A DNA stretch of 64,000 nucleotides from Rosistilla ulvae. GTDB taxonomy: Bacteria > Planctomycetota > Planctomycetia > Pirellulales > Pirellulaceae. Below are positions 34,672-44,952 of the stretch, piece by piece. The translations under genes were made by a program, and so were the position numbers. The first letter of the stretch is position 1; every line of letters starts with the position of its first letter. Location: the NCBI RefSeq assembly GCF_007741475.1, contig NZ_CP036261.1, positions 5,209,798 to 5,273,797 on the forward strand, read 5' to 3'. The notes below the pieces were generated by a model, which saw only the letters and a program-made list of their open reading frames with translations, ran no database searches and was not told the DNA's origin.

Positions 34672-35625
34672 AAAGGCTGCTTGGCAGAAGACGCCGGGGT
34701 CATTGTAGCGTTGATTGCGATTGAGCCCGTCGATCGTTGCCATCTCCGCGTCGCTGAGGCTGAAGTCGAAGAGGCTGAAGTTTTCGGCCAGCCTCTCCGT
34801 TTTTGTGGTTTTCGGAATCACCGCGGTTCCGCGTTGCACGCCCCAACGCAACAACACTTGGGCTGGGGAGCGATCGTGAGCGGCGGCGATCGCCCGGATC
34901 GGTTCGATCTGCAGCAGCGAATCGGATCCGTCGGCCATCCCGATCTCGTGGTAGGAGAGTGCTCCCAGAGGCGAGAAAGCGGTGTAGGCGATCTGTTCTT
35001 CCCGGCAGAACTGGAAGAGTTTTTCCTGGGTCAGGTAGGGATGCGTTTCGACTTGCAAGACCGCCGGCGGATCGTTGGCGTAGGCGAGCATATCGCGGAG
35101 CAGGGCGATGTTGAAATTGCAGACGCCGATCTCTTTGACTAGCCCGGATTGTTTCAGTTGCTCCATCGCGGCCCAGGTCTCGGCGACCGAGACGCGATCG
35201 ATCGCCATCTTCGGCTCGGCCGCTTCGGGATCGAAGAACCACCCCGGCGGATACCGTTGCTCGGGCGAAACGTATCGCAGCGGGATCGGGAAGTGGATCA
35301 GATAGAGATCGAGGTAATCGAGCTGCAGATCGTCGAGCGTTTTGCGGCAGGCGGCTTCGACATGTTCGCTGCGATGAAACGTATTCCACAGCTTCGACGT
35401 CACCCACAGATCCTCGCGGCTGCAGACGCCGCTGTCCATTACTCCCCGCAGCCCGTCGCCGACTTCGCGTTCGTTCCCATAATCGCAAGCGCTATCGAAA
35501 TGGCGGTAACCGACTTCGGCAGCCGCTTGAACTAAAGAGGCGCACTGTTCGTTGGGGATTTTCCACATTCCGAGACCAAGAACGGGCAATTGGGCTCCAG
35601 AGCGAAGCGATAGCGAGGGAATCAT
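34645..35625 (-). CDS. Aldo-keto reductase
   Basis: NAD(P)H-dependent oxidoreductase of 326 residues with a TIM-barrel fold. The catalytic tetrad is visible: Asp and Tyr in SACDYGNEREVGDGL, Lys in WVTSKLWNT and His in LYLIHFPIPL, plus the cofactor segment AVIPKTTKTERLAENF near the end. The ATG at 35625 gives the standard N-terminus (SLSLRSGAQLPVLGLGMWKI); the frame upstream is open but not family-like. It is codirectional with the YjhG-like dehydratase gene, with about 90 bp between them, so a joint role in sugar or sugar-acid conversion is plausible. Confidence 0.9.
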   Translation of the reverse strand: MIPSLSLRSGAQLPVLGLGMWKIPNEQCASLVQAAAEVGYRHFDSACDYGNEREVGDGLRGVMDSGVCSREDLWVTSKLWNTFHRSEHVEAACRKTLDDLQLDYLDLYLIHFPIPLRYVSPEQRYPPGWFFDPEAAEPKMAIDRVSVAETWAAMEQLKQSGLVKEIGVCNFNIALLRDMLAYANDPPAVLQVETHPYLTQEKLFQFCREEQIAYTAFSPLGALSYHEIGMADGSDSLLQIEPIRAIAAAHDRSPAQVLLRWGVQRGTAVIPKTTKTERLAENFSLFDFSLSDAEMATIDGLNRNQRYNDPGVFCQAAFNTFCPIYE

Positions 35626-35907
35626 GTCAAGCGATCCGTGGCGGGAGGGAAACGGGCAAGAGCGAAATGGCAGGTGGATAGCTTGGCAAATCGCTTGTCG
35701 ATTGCAAGGCCTTCGCTGCACGGACCTTTCTGAGCCGCGGCCTCGCGGCTGCTGAATACTGCGTTTTGACGCGGAAAACGCACGCGGCGGGATGAGGTTG
35801 ATTTTAGGCAAGTTCTTCACCTACTATCCGCAGCGGATGCCAGAGTGCTGGTAACATATAAGTAATGCACCGCAAGGCTGTTTCGTCAGCCAGAGGAGAG
35901 TTGAATA

Positions 35908-36522
35908 ATGCCCCTGCCTATCGATGTTGACGCGATCGTCCAATTACAAGCGGATGCTGTGGAGCAGTGGCATCGCGGCCCGATCGCGAACCCGTACACC
36001 GATTTCATGCAGCTGGTTTGCCAGCAACACGAACACAATTATCGCCTGTGGCACCAGGAAGATATCGCCCGGGCAAAGGATGTTTCCGACGCCGAGATCG
36101 CTCAAGTCAAGCGGAACATCGACGGCCTAAACCAGAAACGGAACGACTGGATCGAAAAACTGGACGATTCGATCACCTTGTTGCTGGCTCAACAGGGCGT
36201 CGAAACCGCCGAAGGTGCCCCGATCAACACCGAGACTTCCGGCAGCGCGATCGACCGGCTGTCGATCATGTCGCTGCGGTTGTACCACTATGAAGAGCAA
36301 CTCGAACGCGACGACGCCTCCGATGAGCACCGCGAATTGGTCACCCAACGGATCGAACTCTGCCGGCAACAACAGGGAGATCTTTCCAATTCGCTGAAAG
36401 AATTGTTGGTCGATCTGTTCGCCGGACGCAAGGCGCACCGAACCTATCGCCAGATGAAGATGTATAATGATCCGACACTGAACCCGTATTTGTACGCCGC
36501 CCAAAAGCTGCGCGCTGGTTGA
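35908..36522 (+). CDS. DUF4254 protein
   Basis: Soluble, mostly helical protein of 204 residues matching the DUF4254 family: the opening with HRGPIANPYTDFMQLVCQQHEHNYRLWHQED, the central NQKRNDWIEKLDDSI, and the terminal segment AHRTYRQMKMYNDPTLNPYLY. The family is found in planctomycetes and Bacteroidetes, sometimes near glycan synthesis genes. There is no signal peptide and no catalytic motif I can name. GAGGAGAG stands before the ATG at 35908. The downstream PDZ gene is on the same strand, 53 bp away. Confidence 0.82.
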   Translation: MPLPIDVDAIVQLQADAVEQWHRGPIANPYTDFMQLVCQQHEHNYRLWHQEDIARAKDVSDAEIAQVKRNIDGLNQKRNDWIEKLDDSITLLLAQQGVETAEGAPINTETSGSAIDRLSIMSLRLYHYEEQLERDDASDEHRELVTQRIELCRQQQGDLSNSLKELLVDLFAGRKAHRTYRQMKMYNDPTLNPYLYAAQKLRAG

Positions 36523-36575
36523 ATCGAAGTCCTCCCCACGGCTGCCGCGAAGCCACATCAGCAGGTCGAACTATC

Positions 36576-37829
36576 ATGAGGCTGAATCTATTCAAGTGCT
36601 CCACGCTAGTCATCTTGCTGGTCGTTGCAGTCTCGGTTTGTCGCGGCGACGAAGCCGACACGTCGCCGGTCGCTCCCGCTGAACAAGCGTCAGCGACAGC
36701 TAACACCGATGCTCCGATGCATCGATGGGTCTCTCAACTCTCCTCGCCCCAATACCGACTGCGCGAACTCGCAACGACGCGACTGCTGTTGGCCGGTTCG
36801 GCCGCCGTTCCCGCGTTGGAAGCAGGGCTTCGGGACGGCGACCTTGAAACGACATCGCGAATCCTTTCGGTGCTGCGGAAGATGTCGGTCGCTTTTGATC
36901 CGCAACAACAAACGCGAGATCTCGCTTGGGAATCGCTGGAACGCGTCGGCGCCGCAGGTGCTTCGTCCGCCGCAACTCGGGCTCAATTGGCGATGGACGA
37001 AGTTCGCGACGACCGCAAAGAACGGGCGATGGAAGTCCTGACCGGGTCAGGCATCTTCATCGGCTTTGGCGAATACCATTTGGCGTCCTCGGTCGTCAGC
37101 AACAACTACCACATGCGGATCCCGAAAGACTGGTCAGGGAACGTCGCAACGCTCTCCTGGCTCACCTGGCTGCATGGTGTGGAGACTGTCATTTTGAGTG
37201 GTGACAAGATCACGGCGGAAGTCGTCGATCACGTGGCAACCATTCCCGACATGAAGAATTTGGTCATTCGCGACACCACGATCTCCGTCGACGATATCAA
37301 GGGACTGATAGACCTAACGCGGTTGGATCATTTCCAATTGGTCAATGTTTCGGCAGGTGACGAATTCATCGACACGCTTGCCCAATTGCCGCTGCGTCGC
37401 GGTTTGACTTTGTTCGGAACCGACATCACGTTGGAAGGTTACGAACGCCTGAAGTCGTCGTTTCCAAATCTGGAGATTCAGTGCCGCGGCGGATTCCTGG
37501 GAGTCCGATGCAGCCCGCTGAATCCAAACTGCGAAGTCGGTACGGTGGAACCCAATACCGCCGCGGCCGAGGCGGGGGTGCGTTCGGGAGATGTAATCAC
37601 CAAGTTTGGCGAATTCGATGTCAAATCGTTTGCCGATCTACAAGCGGCGATCGCCAAACAGACAGCTGCCGAAAAACCGATCCCAATGCAGATCAACAGG
37701 ATCGTGGAAGAACAGGTCGAGGTCGAACTCCCCAACGAGGAAGGTGAACCGACGCCGAAGTTGATTCGCACCATCCGGCGACAAAAAACCTTCACACTGA
37801 CAGTTAAACTGAAGCGTCAGTTTCCGTAG
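36576..37829 (+). CDS. Secreted HEAT-like / PDZ domain protein
   Basis: Exported protein of 417 residues. A signal peptide (about 1-24) precedes a helical HEAT-like segment (RWVSQLSSPQYRLRELATTRLL, about 50-135), a leucine-repeat-like middle section (about 190-300, with TLSWLTWLHGVETVILSG and DMKNLVIRDTTIS) and a C-terminal PDZ domain (about 305-385, FLGVRCSP ... AAEAGVRSGDVITKFGEFDV). No protease domain is attached, so it probably binds partners in the periplasm. The ATG at 36576 starts the signal peptide. Its 3' end overlaps that of the convergent UPF0434-like gene by 26 bp. Confidence 0.78.
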   Translation: MRLNLFKCSTLVILLVVAVSVCRGDEADTSPVAPAEQASATANTDAPMHRWVSQLSSPQYRLRELATTRLLLAGSAAVPALEAGLRDGDLETTSRILSVLRKMSVAFDPQQQTRDLAWESLERVGAAGASSAATRAQLAMDEVRDDRKERAMEVLTGSGIFIGFGEYHLASSVVSNNYHMRIPKDWSGNVATLSWLTWLHGVETVILSGDKITAEVVDHVATIPDMKNLVIRDTTISVDDIKGLIDLTRLDHFQLVNVSAGDEFIDTLAQLPLRRGLTLFGTDITLEGYERLKSSFPNLEIQCRGGFLGVRCSPLNPNCEVGTVEPNTAAAEAGVRSGDVITKFGEFDVKSFADLQAAIAKQTAAEKPIPMQINRIVEEQVEVELPNEEGEPTPKLIRTIRRQKTFTLTVKLKRQFP

Positions 37830-38097
37830 TTTCCGCCCCTGCAGACGCCGCGGCGATCGGAATCGCTTCGTCCGGAATCAACGTCGGAATGTCAGCCCAA
37901 ACCGGATAGATCAGCGTTCCGTCGGCGTTGATCAATCCCGACTCGAGCGGTCGCTGCACCGGGCGGTCGATCCGATTGCGAGCCTCTCCAGCGGAAACCC
38001 GCTGGTTGATCTGCTGGATCAATTCGTCGGCGGCTACCGCCAGCGTCGACTGAGTGACGGGGCAGCGAATATATTCGAACAGGCTTGGGTCGATCAC
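37804..38097 (-). CDS. UPF0434/Trm112-like small protein
   Basis: Protein of 97 residues with the Trm112p-like beginning IDPSLFEYIRCPVTQSTLAV and the closing LINADGTLIYPVWADIPTLIPDEAI, as in the YcaR/UPF0434 group. Only one Cys (in RCPVT) is kept, so it probably lacks the four-Cys zinc site. Relatives bind and stabilise methyltransferases or support lipid A genes. The start is the GTG at 38097, where the family N-terminus begins; the long open frame upstream carries no known sequence. It converges on, and overlaps, the PDZ gene. Confidence 0.78.
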   Translation of the reverse strand: MIDPSLFEYIRCPVTQSTLAVAADELIQQINQRVSAGEARNRIDRPVQRPLESGLINADGTLIYPVWADIPTLIPDEAIPIAAASAGAETTETDASV

Positions 38098-38667
38098 GGC
38101 GGGGGTTCCATAGAGGGATTCAAACGCTCCTCGGTTGGACCGATTATAGCTGAAGCACGCTCGGATGTCCCTAAGCTCAGGGGTGTTCAACTGGGCAAAA
38201 CAAGATTTCGGCAGCCGTCGGCAGCAGCTGCCCAGATCGATGGGCAACCTCAGCGACCGACAACGATGATGTATCGTAACGATCTGCCGTGACGCGAAAT
38301 CGGCGGCGACAGAGCGGTTGTAAAATCGAAATTTTTCTTTGCCCATCGGCAAAACTGACCTAGAGTTTCCATTGGGCAAATCAACCGTTGTCCGGGGGAT
38401 TTGTCTTCAGCGTTTGTGTTGCGGGACGACGCTTCGCCGACCTGCGATTGTGCGATCGCGGGCCGGCGAAGCTATTTTTATGCAGCCTTGCCACGCCCCT
38501 CTCCACCGACGCCCCCAACACCGCCTTTCGGCGAGGTTCCCACCTGCATCGTCGCTCCGACCTCCATGGTTAGGGCTGTTATGTCTTTGTGCTTTGGCAA
38601 ATGCCCCGGCACGCGCTAGCGAATCGCCACAAGCTCACGCACCGATTGGTTGTGGTACGATGTTGGC
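38098..38667. other. Intergenic region
   Basis: 570 bp between the divergent UPF0434-like and DUF255 genes. Short open frames on both strands show no domain or ribosome binding site. It should hold both promoters; nothing else was recognised. Confidence 0.5.
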
Positions 38668-40659
38668 ATGTCGCACGCACCTACCTCCCGATCGGTTGTC
38701 TTTCGCCCCTTCCCTGCCGCGGTGTTTTGCATCGCGGTGCTGATCGCAATCGTCCTGCCGGGACGACCGGCCGGGGCCGATGAGCCGCCGGGCAAGCAGC
38801 ATCCGCCAAATCGTTTAGCTGCCGAAACCAGTCCCTATCTGTTGCAGCACGCTCGCAATCCGGTCGACTGGTACCCGTGGGGCGACGAAGCGTTTGCCAA
38901 AGCCAAGGCGGAGAACAAACCGATTTTTCTGTCGGTCGGCTACAGCAGCTGTCACTGGTGCCACGTGATGGAACGCGAATCGTTCGAGGATGTGGAGATT
39001 GCGAAATACCTGAACGAGCACTTCGTTTGTATCAAGGTCGATCGCGAGGAGCGGCCCGACGTCGATGCGATCTACATGCAAGCGGTCCAACTGTTGACGC
39101 AGCGCGGCGGCTGGCCGATGTCGGTCTTTATGACAACCGACGCAAAACCATTTTACGGCGGCAGCTACTTCCCCGCCCGCGATGGCGATCGCGAAGGAGC
39201 CCCCGGCTTTCTCTCGTTGATCCAGGCGATCCAGACGGCTTGGGAACGGGACCAGGAACAGATCCTTGCCAGCGGCGACCAGATGACCGATGCGCTGCAG
39301 AAGCAGATGGACCTGGCATCGGTCCTTCCCGCCGCAAAGCCTTCGGTAGGACTGGTCACACGCGTCGGGCAGCGTCTGGCCGAAGAGTATGATGCCGAAC
39401 ACGGCGGATTCGGATTTGTCGAAAACCAATCGAATCGCCCGAAGTTCCCCGAGCCTTCGAACCTCTTCTACCTGCTGCACCGGGCAACCGACGAATCGCT
39501 CGACGAACCGGTTCGCGACCAAGCCCTTGCGATGCTTACCCGCACGCTCGACAAGATGGCTGCCGGCGGGATCCAGGATCATTTGGGCGGCGGTTTCCAT
39601 CGCTACAGCGTCGATCGATTCTGGTATATCCCACACTTTGAAAAGATGCTCTACGACAACGGCCAGCTGGCCAGCGTCTACGCTCGAGCGTTCGCATTGA
39701 CCGGCAATCCCGAATACCGCTGGGTGGTCGAGGATCTGTTGGCTTGGTCGTCGCGCGAGATGCTGTCGCCCGAAGGAGGCTTCTATTCGGCGATCGATGC
39801 CGACAGCGAAGGGGAAGAGGGAGCTTTCTATCGTTGGACGAAAGACGATCTGAAAGCGTTTTCTGCCGATCCAAACTACGCCCGATTTGCGGCGACTTAT
39901 CAACTGGATGGCGAGCCAAATTTTGAAGGCGAATTCTTCGTGCCACAGACCGACGAACCGCTGGCAACGATTGCGAAACCTTTGAGTCTCGATGCGGCCT
40001 CGTTGCGAGAGACGCTTGCGCCATTGCGAGCCACGATGCTGGCGGATCGCGCGGAACGAACCGCTCCGATAACCGACACCAAGATCTTGACGTCCTGGAA
40101 CGGTTTAATGATCCGTGGCTACGCCGATGCCGGTCGTCTGCTGGATCAGCTCGAATACGTAGAGGTCGCTAAACGAGCAGCCACGTTTGTGTTGAAATCG
40201 TTGCGGCAACCCGACGGCACGCTCCTGCGAACCTATTCAGCCGGCCAGGCCAAGCTTAACGCCTACGTCGACGATTATGCATTTTTCGTCGACGGATTGA
40301 TCGCGATCCATCAAGCGACGGGCGAGCCGCAGTGGCTCGACGATGCGAGAACACTCACCGACATTCAGATCGCCCAGTTCTGGGATGAACAACGCGACGG
40401 CTTCTATTTCACCTCGCAGGATCATCAATCGTTGATCGCGCGGGCGAAAGATCCCGTCGACAGCGCGATCCCATCGGGGAACAGCGTCGCCGCCGAGAAC
40501 CTTTTGTATCTCGACGAGCACATCGAATCGCCGACACAATATCGCGACTACGCCCAGCGAACGATCGCAAATGTGGCTGGTCTGCTGAAACGCTCTCCCA
40601 CATCGGCGCCTCGCGCGGCGGTCTCGATGGCCAAGATCCTTGCTGAAACCAAACCATGA
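38668..40659 (+). CDS. DUF255 thioredoxin-like / six-hairpin protein (YyaL family)
   Basis: Protein of 663 residues, full length for the YyaL/SSP411 (spermatogenesis-associated protein 20) family. After a signal-like hydrophobic segment (about 12-35) comes the DUF255 thioredoxin-like domain, opening with [24 protein letters not shown] and containing the CxxC-type [14 protein letters not shown]. The large C-terminal (alpha/alpha)6-barrel part, similar to N-acylglucosamine epimerases, includes [22 protein letters not shown]. Enzyme activity is unproven. The TGA overlaps the glpD start (ATGA), linking its translation to glycerol metabolism genes, which is not an arrangement I know for this family. 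Confidence 0.9.
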   Translation: MSHAPTSRSVVFRPFPAAVFCIAVLIAIVLPGRPAGADEPPGKQHPPNRLAAETSPYLLQHARNPVDWYPWGDEAFAKAKAENKPIFLSVGYSSCHWCHVMERESFEDVEIAKYLNEHFVCIKVDREERPDVDAIYMQAVQLLTQRGGWPMSVFMTTDAKPFYGGSYFPARDGDREGAPGFLSLIQAIQTAWERDQEQILASGDQMTDALQKQMDLASVLPAAKPSVGLVTRVGQRLAEEYDAEHGGFGFVENQSNRPKFPEPSNLFYLLHRATDESLDEPVRDQALAMLTRTLDKMAAGGIQDHLGGGFHRYSVDRFWYIPHFEKMLYDNGQLASVYARAFALTGNPEYRWVVEDLLAWSSREMLSPEGGFYSAIDADSEGEEGAFYRWTKDDLKAFSADPNYARFAATYQLDGEPNFEGEFFVPQTDEPLATIAKPLSLDAASLRETLAPLRATMLADRAERTAPITDTKILTSWNGLMIRGYADAGRLLDQLEYVEVAKRAATFVLKSLRQPDGTLLRTYSAGQAKLNAYVDDYAFFVDGLIAIHQATGEPQWLDDARTLTDIQIAQFWDEQRDGFYFTSQDHQSLIARAKDPVDSAIPSGNSVAAENLLYLDEHIESPTQYRDYAQRTIANVAGLLKRSPTSAPRAAVSMAKILAETKP

Positions 40660-42215
40660 ATGACCCGATCCTGATCCTCGGCGGCGGCATCAACGGCGTC
40701 GCGATCGCGCGACAACTGTTGATCAATGGCCAATCGGTCGTGTTGGTCGATTCGGCCGACATCGCTTCGGGGGCGACTGCCTATTCCAGTCGCCTGATCC
40801 ACGGCGGGCTGCGATATTTAGAATACGCCGAAGTGAGTTTGGTCCGCGAATCGTTGGACGAACGCTCGCGGTTGCTGAAGCTGGCGCCGCAGTTTGTCAA
40901 ACCGTTGGAACTGTTCATCCCCAGCCAGTCGCGGTTGGGCGGTGCGGTCGCGGCGACGCGGAACTTCCTTGGGATACCGGCCAAACGCTCCACTCCCAAG
41001 CCGCGTGGAGCTTGGTTGGTCCAGGTCGGATTGACGATGTACGATCTGTTCGCGCGAGCCAGCACGTTGCCCAAACATCGCCGCCGCAAATTGACAGCCC
41101 CCGACGTCCCCCCTGTCGATCCAAAGCGTTACGGTTGGCTCAGCTCCTACTACGACGCCCAGATCCGATTTCCCGAACGGTTTGTCGTCGGCATGATCGC
41201 CGATTGCGAAGCGTTGGCAAAACAACACGACGTCACGTTTGAACTGCTGACCTACCACATGACACATCGCGATGACGCGACGCTGCGACTGGAGCCTCAG
41301 CTTGCGTATCCACCGGCGGCAACGAGGACGCTTCAACCACGAGCTGTCGTGAACGCGACGGGATCGTATGTCGATCGCGCGTTGAAGAAGATCGACGTTG
41401 ATTCGAAGCGATTGATGGGAGGGACTAAGGGAAGTCATCTGATCACGTTCCATCCACAGCTGCGTCAGCTGCTCGCCGGCGGTGGCGTTTATGCGGAAGC
41501 AGACGACGGCCGGCCGGTCTTTTTGCTCCCCTTCGGCGACTGCTGCTTGATCGGCACGACCGATATCTTCTTCGACGAAAACCCCGCCAAAGCGATAGCT
41601 TCCGACGAGGAGCTCGACTACCTTGTCGCTGTCGTCAATTCGCTGTTTCCGCAAACGGGATTCAGTCGCCAAGATATCGAATGCTTTTACTGTGGCGTGC
41701 GGCCGCTACCGTATCGCGAGAGCGGCAAGTCAGCCGCTTCGGTAACGCGGAACCATATCCTGCACGACCATCCCGACCAACCGTGGCCGATGCTGTCGAT
41801 TATCGGTGGCAAACTGACCACCTGCCGCAGCTTGGCCGAAGAGACGGCCGAGTGGTTGGCCGAACGAGTCGGTTTTGAGGTGCAAGACCTTGGCCGCGAT
41901 CGTCCATTTCCCGGTCACGAGGATTGCCGCCAAGCGTCATCTGCGGCCGACGATGGTGAAATGCTTGTCGGCACCCAGATTCCGCTGGCCGTTGTCGATG
42001 CGATCATCGCCGACGAACACGTTCGCCGCTTGGGCGATTTGGTGGAGCGTCGGTTGATGTTGCTGTATCATCCACGGCTGTCGCGAGCCACGTTAGACCA
42101 ACTGACATCGCGAATGGTGGCGGCCGGAATCTTGGAAGCCGCGAGCGTGGGGCAGGAAGTTGCTGAGTGTGAGCAGCGCTTGATAACGATGTTTGGAAAA
42201 CAGGTGGCGAGTTGA
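40656..42215 (+). CDS. glpD: Glycerol-3-phosphate dehydrogenase, FAD-dependent
   Basis: Membrane-associated flavoenzyme, 519 residues, oxidising glycerol-3-phosphate to dihydroxyacetone phosphate with electron transfer to quinone. The N-terminal FAD site is [18 protein letters not shown], followed by [20 protein letters not shown], the typical flavin-contact signature of GlpD. Further conserved parts are GTKGSHLI and the C-terminal [17 protein letters not shown]. Start codon overlaps the DUF255 gene stop, and its own TGA overlaps the TTG of glpK. Together with the kinase it makes the standard glycerol uptake-to-glycolysis route; no glpF or regulator is adjacent. Confidence 0.95.
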   Translation: MNDPILILGGGINGVAIARQLLINGQSVVLVDSADIASGATAYSSRLIHGGLRYLEYAEVSLVRESLDERSRLLKLAPQFVKPLELFIPSQSRLGGAVAATRNFLGIPAKRSTPKPRGAWLVQVGLTMYDLFARASTLPKHRRRKLTAPDVPPVDPKRYGWLSSYYDAQIRFPERFVVGMIADCEALAKQHDVTFELLTYHMTHRDDATLRLEPQLAYPPAATRTLQPRAVVNATGSYVDRALKKIDVDSKRLMGGTKGSHLITFHPQLRQLLAGGGVYAEADDGRPVFLLPFGDCCLIGTTDIFFDENPAKAIASDEELDYLVAVVNSLFPQTGFSRQDIECFYCGVRPLPYRESGKSAASVTRNHILHDHPDQPWPMLSIIGGKLTTCRSLAEETAEWLAERVGFEVQDLGRDRPFPGHEDCRQASSAADDGEMLVGTQIPLAVVDAIIADEHVRRLGDLVERRLMLLYHPRLSRATLDQLTSRMVAAGILEAASVGQEVAECEQRLITMFGKQVAS

Positions 42216-43708
42216 AGAAGACAAAATTCATTTTGGCATTGGACCAAGGGACAACCTCCAGTCGAGCGATCCTGTTCGATCATTCGGGACAGATTCGTGG
42301 AGTGGCTCAGCGGGAGTTTCGGCAGATCCTGCCGCAACCGGGGCACGTTGAACACGATCCTGAGGAGATCTGGAGCAGCCAACTGGCAGTCGCTCGCCAA
42401 GTGATGGAGGAAGCGAAACTAACGCACGACGACATCGCTGCGATTGGGATCACCAACCAACGCGAAACGGTTGTTGTCTGGGACCGCGAGACGGGCAAGC
42501 CGATTCAAAATGCGATCGTTTGGCAGTCGCGGATCACCGCCGATCTTTGCGATCAATTGACGCGTGACGGAATGGCGGACACCTTCCGAAACAAGACAGG
42601 GCTTTTGATCGATCCCTATTTTTCGGGGACCAAAATAAAGTACATCCTCGATCGTCACACCGGATTGCGAGCGCGAGCCGAACGAGGCGAGGTCCTGTTT
42701 GGTACCGTCGATTCGTTTTTGTTGTGGCGGTTGACCGGCGGGAAGCATGTTACCGATTACAGCAACGCCAGCCGAACGCTGCTGTACAACATCCATGACC
42801 TCGACTGGGACGACGAACTGCTTACGGCGCTCGACATTCCGCGCGCGATGTTGCCCGAAGTGCTCCCATCGAGCGGCAGTTTTGGCGAAACGAAGGATGA
42901 GTTTTTTGGGGGGCCAATCGCGATCGCAGGTGTTGCCGGCGACCAACAGGCGGCGACCTTTGGGCAGGGTTGCTTCGAAGAGGGAAGCGCCAAGAACACC
43001 TACGGCACCGGATGTTTCATGTTGATGAATATCGGCGAAACACCGGAGCTTTCTGACAACCGATTGCTCACCACGATCGGCTGGGGAATCGATGGCAAGG
43101 TGACCTATTGCCTGGAAGGATCGGTTTTTGTCGCCGGAGCGATCGTGCAGTGGTTGCGAGATGGGCTGGGAATTATCGCGGAATCGGGCGACGTCGAAGC
43201 GCTGGCATCGAAGGTCGACGGTGCGGACGACGTGATCGTTGTGCCCGCCTTGGTTGGGCTGGGAGCACCGCACTGGGACCCTCATGCCCGCGGAGCGATC
43301 CTGGGAATCTCACGCGGCACCACGGCGGCTCATATCGCTCGAGCGTCGATCGAATCGATGGCCTTTCAGACCCGCGATGTGCTCGACGCGATGCAGCAGG
43401 ACGCCGGGACTAAGCTTAAAATTCTGAAGGTCGATGGCGGGGCTTGCTGCAACGACGCGTTGATGCAGTTCCAAGCCGACATCTTGGATACCGTGGTGCA
43501 ACGCCCGAAGGTCAGCGAGACAACGGCTTTGGGAGCCGCGTATCTGGCGGGACTTGCCGTCGGCTATTGGAAAAATCTGAAAGCCGTCAAAGAGAACTGG
43601 GCGCTTGATCGCGAGTTCACGCCCGCGATGGATTCCAAAATTCGCGAGTCGCGGTATCACAAGTGGCAAACGGCCGTCGAACGCTCCAAAGGCTGGGCGA
43701 ACTCGTAG
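42212..43708 (+). CDS. glpK: Glycerol kinase
   Basis: FGGY-family kinase of 498 residues making glycerol-3-phosphate for GlpD. Family motifs: [18 protein letters not shown] at the N-terminus, the substrate segment [25 protein letters not shown], and the C-terminal ATP-site motif [16 protein letters not shown]. The start is the TTG at 42212, which overlaps the glpD stop (TTGA) with AGGTGG upstream; residue two onward matches the family. Gene order glpD-glpK with both overlaps shows one transcript with coupled translation. The gene downstream is convergent. Confidence 0.96.
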   Translation: MKKTKFILALDQGTTSSRAILFDHSGQIRGVAQREFRQILPQPGHVEHDPEEIWSSQLAVARQVMEEAKLTHDDIAAIGITNQRETVVVWDRETGKPIQNAIVWQSRITADLCDQLTRDGMADTFRNKTGLLIDPYFSGTKIKYILDRHTGLRARAERGEVLFGTVDSFLLWRLTGGKHVTDYSNASRTLLYNIHDLDWDDELLTALDIPRAMLPEVLPSSGSFGETKDEFFGGPIAIAGVAGDQQAATFGQGCFEEGSAKNTYGTGCFMLMNIGETPELSDNRLLTTIGWGIDGKVTYCLEGSVFVAGAIVQWLRDGLGIIAESGDVEALASKVDGADDVIVVPALVGLGAPHWDPHARGAILGISRGTTAAHIARASIESMAFQTRDVLDAMQQDAGTKLKILKVDGGACCNDALMQFQADILDTVVQRPKVSETTALGAAYLAGLAVGYWKNLKAVKENWALDREFTPAMDSKIRESRYHKWQTAVERSKGWANS

Positions 43709-43714
43709 GCCGGA

Positions 43715-44734
43715 TCAGCCCTGCTTGATCCCCAACATCCGGTCCAACGAATCGGCGGTCTGGTAGACCAACGCTTCGGGGAAGTGTTGGTAGGGATGGA
43801 AGTATTCGAACGTGAGGTAGCTGTCGTAGCCGATCTGGTCGAAGGCGGCCAGCACCGCGGGCCAGTTCGTCGTCCCATCCAACAGCGGGCGGAAGGCCTC
43901 CAGCGAATGGTCGCTTCCCTTTTTTGTGAACTCTTTTAAATGAACGTTCTTGATTCGCTTGCCCAAGATCGGAATCCAGTGCTCGGGGAACTGGTACTCC
44001 ATAATGTTGCCGGTGTCGAAATGGACTTTCACATGTTCGCTGGAGAAGCTGTCGACAAAGTCGGCCATCTCCATCGGCGACATCAAAAAGCCGTTGAAGA
44101 AGATGTTCTCCATGTTCAGCGAAACGTTGAGCTTTTCGGCTTGCGGTAACAGTTTCCCGATCGCTTCGCGGGCCCGGCGATCGCAGACATCGTTGGGCGT
44201 CGGATCGTGATCGGCTCGCCACGGCATGTGGACCGCTCCGGGAACAACTAACAAATTTTCCGTCCCCAGATCGTGAGCGGCTTGCGTCATTTTGCCGGCC
44301 AGCTCCATTCCGCGCGCTCGCTCGGCGGGATCGTTGCTGGTCAGCGGAAACGGCCAGAACAGGAACGAACAGACGCCGCTGATCGCAATCCCGATCTCGT
44401 CGGCCATCCGACGGATCGCATGGAATTCTTTGGTTCCCGACTTGGGTGACAGTTCGCTGTCGAGATCGTAATTAAGTTCGATGCCATCGAACCCGGCAGC
44501 TTTGGCAAGTTCCATACACTGCCGCAGCGACATTTTATCGGGATAGGGGAAGGCCCACAAATTGATCGACTTCTTCATCGCATACCGGGGCCGCGGCGGA
44601 GTGGCCGATTCTCCCTGAACCGCTGTCGATCCCGCTCCATCGGCTCGGCTGGCGACAGCCCAGGCGGCGCTGCCAAAAGCTGCATAGGTCAACAGATCGC
44701 GTCGTTTCAGGGAGGATTCGGGTTGCATCGGCAT
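43715..44734 (-). CDS. Tat-exported sugar phosphate isomerase/epimerase-like TIM-barrel protein
   Basis: Protein of about 339 residues with a twin-arginine-type leader (SSLKRRDLLTYAAFGSAAWAVASRA) and a xylose-isomerase-like TIM barrel (AP endonuclease family 2). Candidate metal ligands are Glu in FDGIELNYD, the Glu in LNMENIFFNGF, the Asp/His around HVKVHFDTGNIMEY and the Glu in LTFEYFHPY. It resembles hydroxypyruvate-isomerase-like proteins that are numerous in planctomycetes. Substrate unknown. It lies divergent from the GntR/SSS pair, with a perfect palindrome in the shared upstream region, hinting at common control. Confidence 0.82.
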   Translation of the reverse strand: MPMQPESSLKRRDLLTYAAFGSAAWAVASRADGAGSTAVQGESATPPRPRYAMKKSINLWAFPYPDKMSLRQCMELAKAAGFDGIELNYDLDSELSPKSGTKEFHAIRRMADEIGIAISGVCSFLFWPFPLTSNDPAERARGMELAGKMTQAAHDLGTENLLVVPGAVHMPWRADHDPTPNDVCDRRAREAIGKLLPQAEKLNVSLNMENIFFNGFLMSPMEMADFVDSFSSEHVKVHFDTGNIMEYQFPEHWIPILGKRIKNVHLKEFTKKGSDHSLEAFRPLLDGTTNWPAVLAAFDQIGYDSYLTFEYFHPYQHFPEALVYQTADSLDRMLGIKQG

Positions 44735-44862
44735 CGCCTATCGAGATCGAGAATACGGGGCCCCCAAAGCACATCGGTTGCGATATGATACCACAACGGG
44801 AATCGCAGCGTCGCGACAAATGAGCGGTGTAGCAACGCTTGCTGTGAGAGAGTCTTCCGCTT

Positions 44863-44874
44863 AGTCTATAGACT
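44863..44874. promoter_or_regulatory. Palindrome, candidate GntR operator
   Basis: AGTCTATAGACT is a perfect 12-bp palindrome, 79 bp before the GntR start and about 130 bp before the divergent isomerase gene. FCD-type GntR regulators bind short palindromes of this size, so self-control and control of the divergent gene are plausible. Confidence 0.45.
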
Positions 44875-44952
44875 TGCGGCAATCGATACTCCGCAATGGC
44901 TTCGCTGTGGTCTTCTACTCATCCTCTAATTCTGTCGCCAGAGAATCTACCG

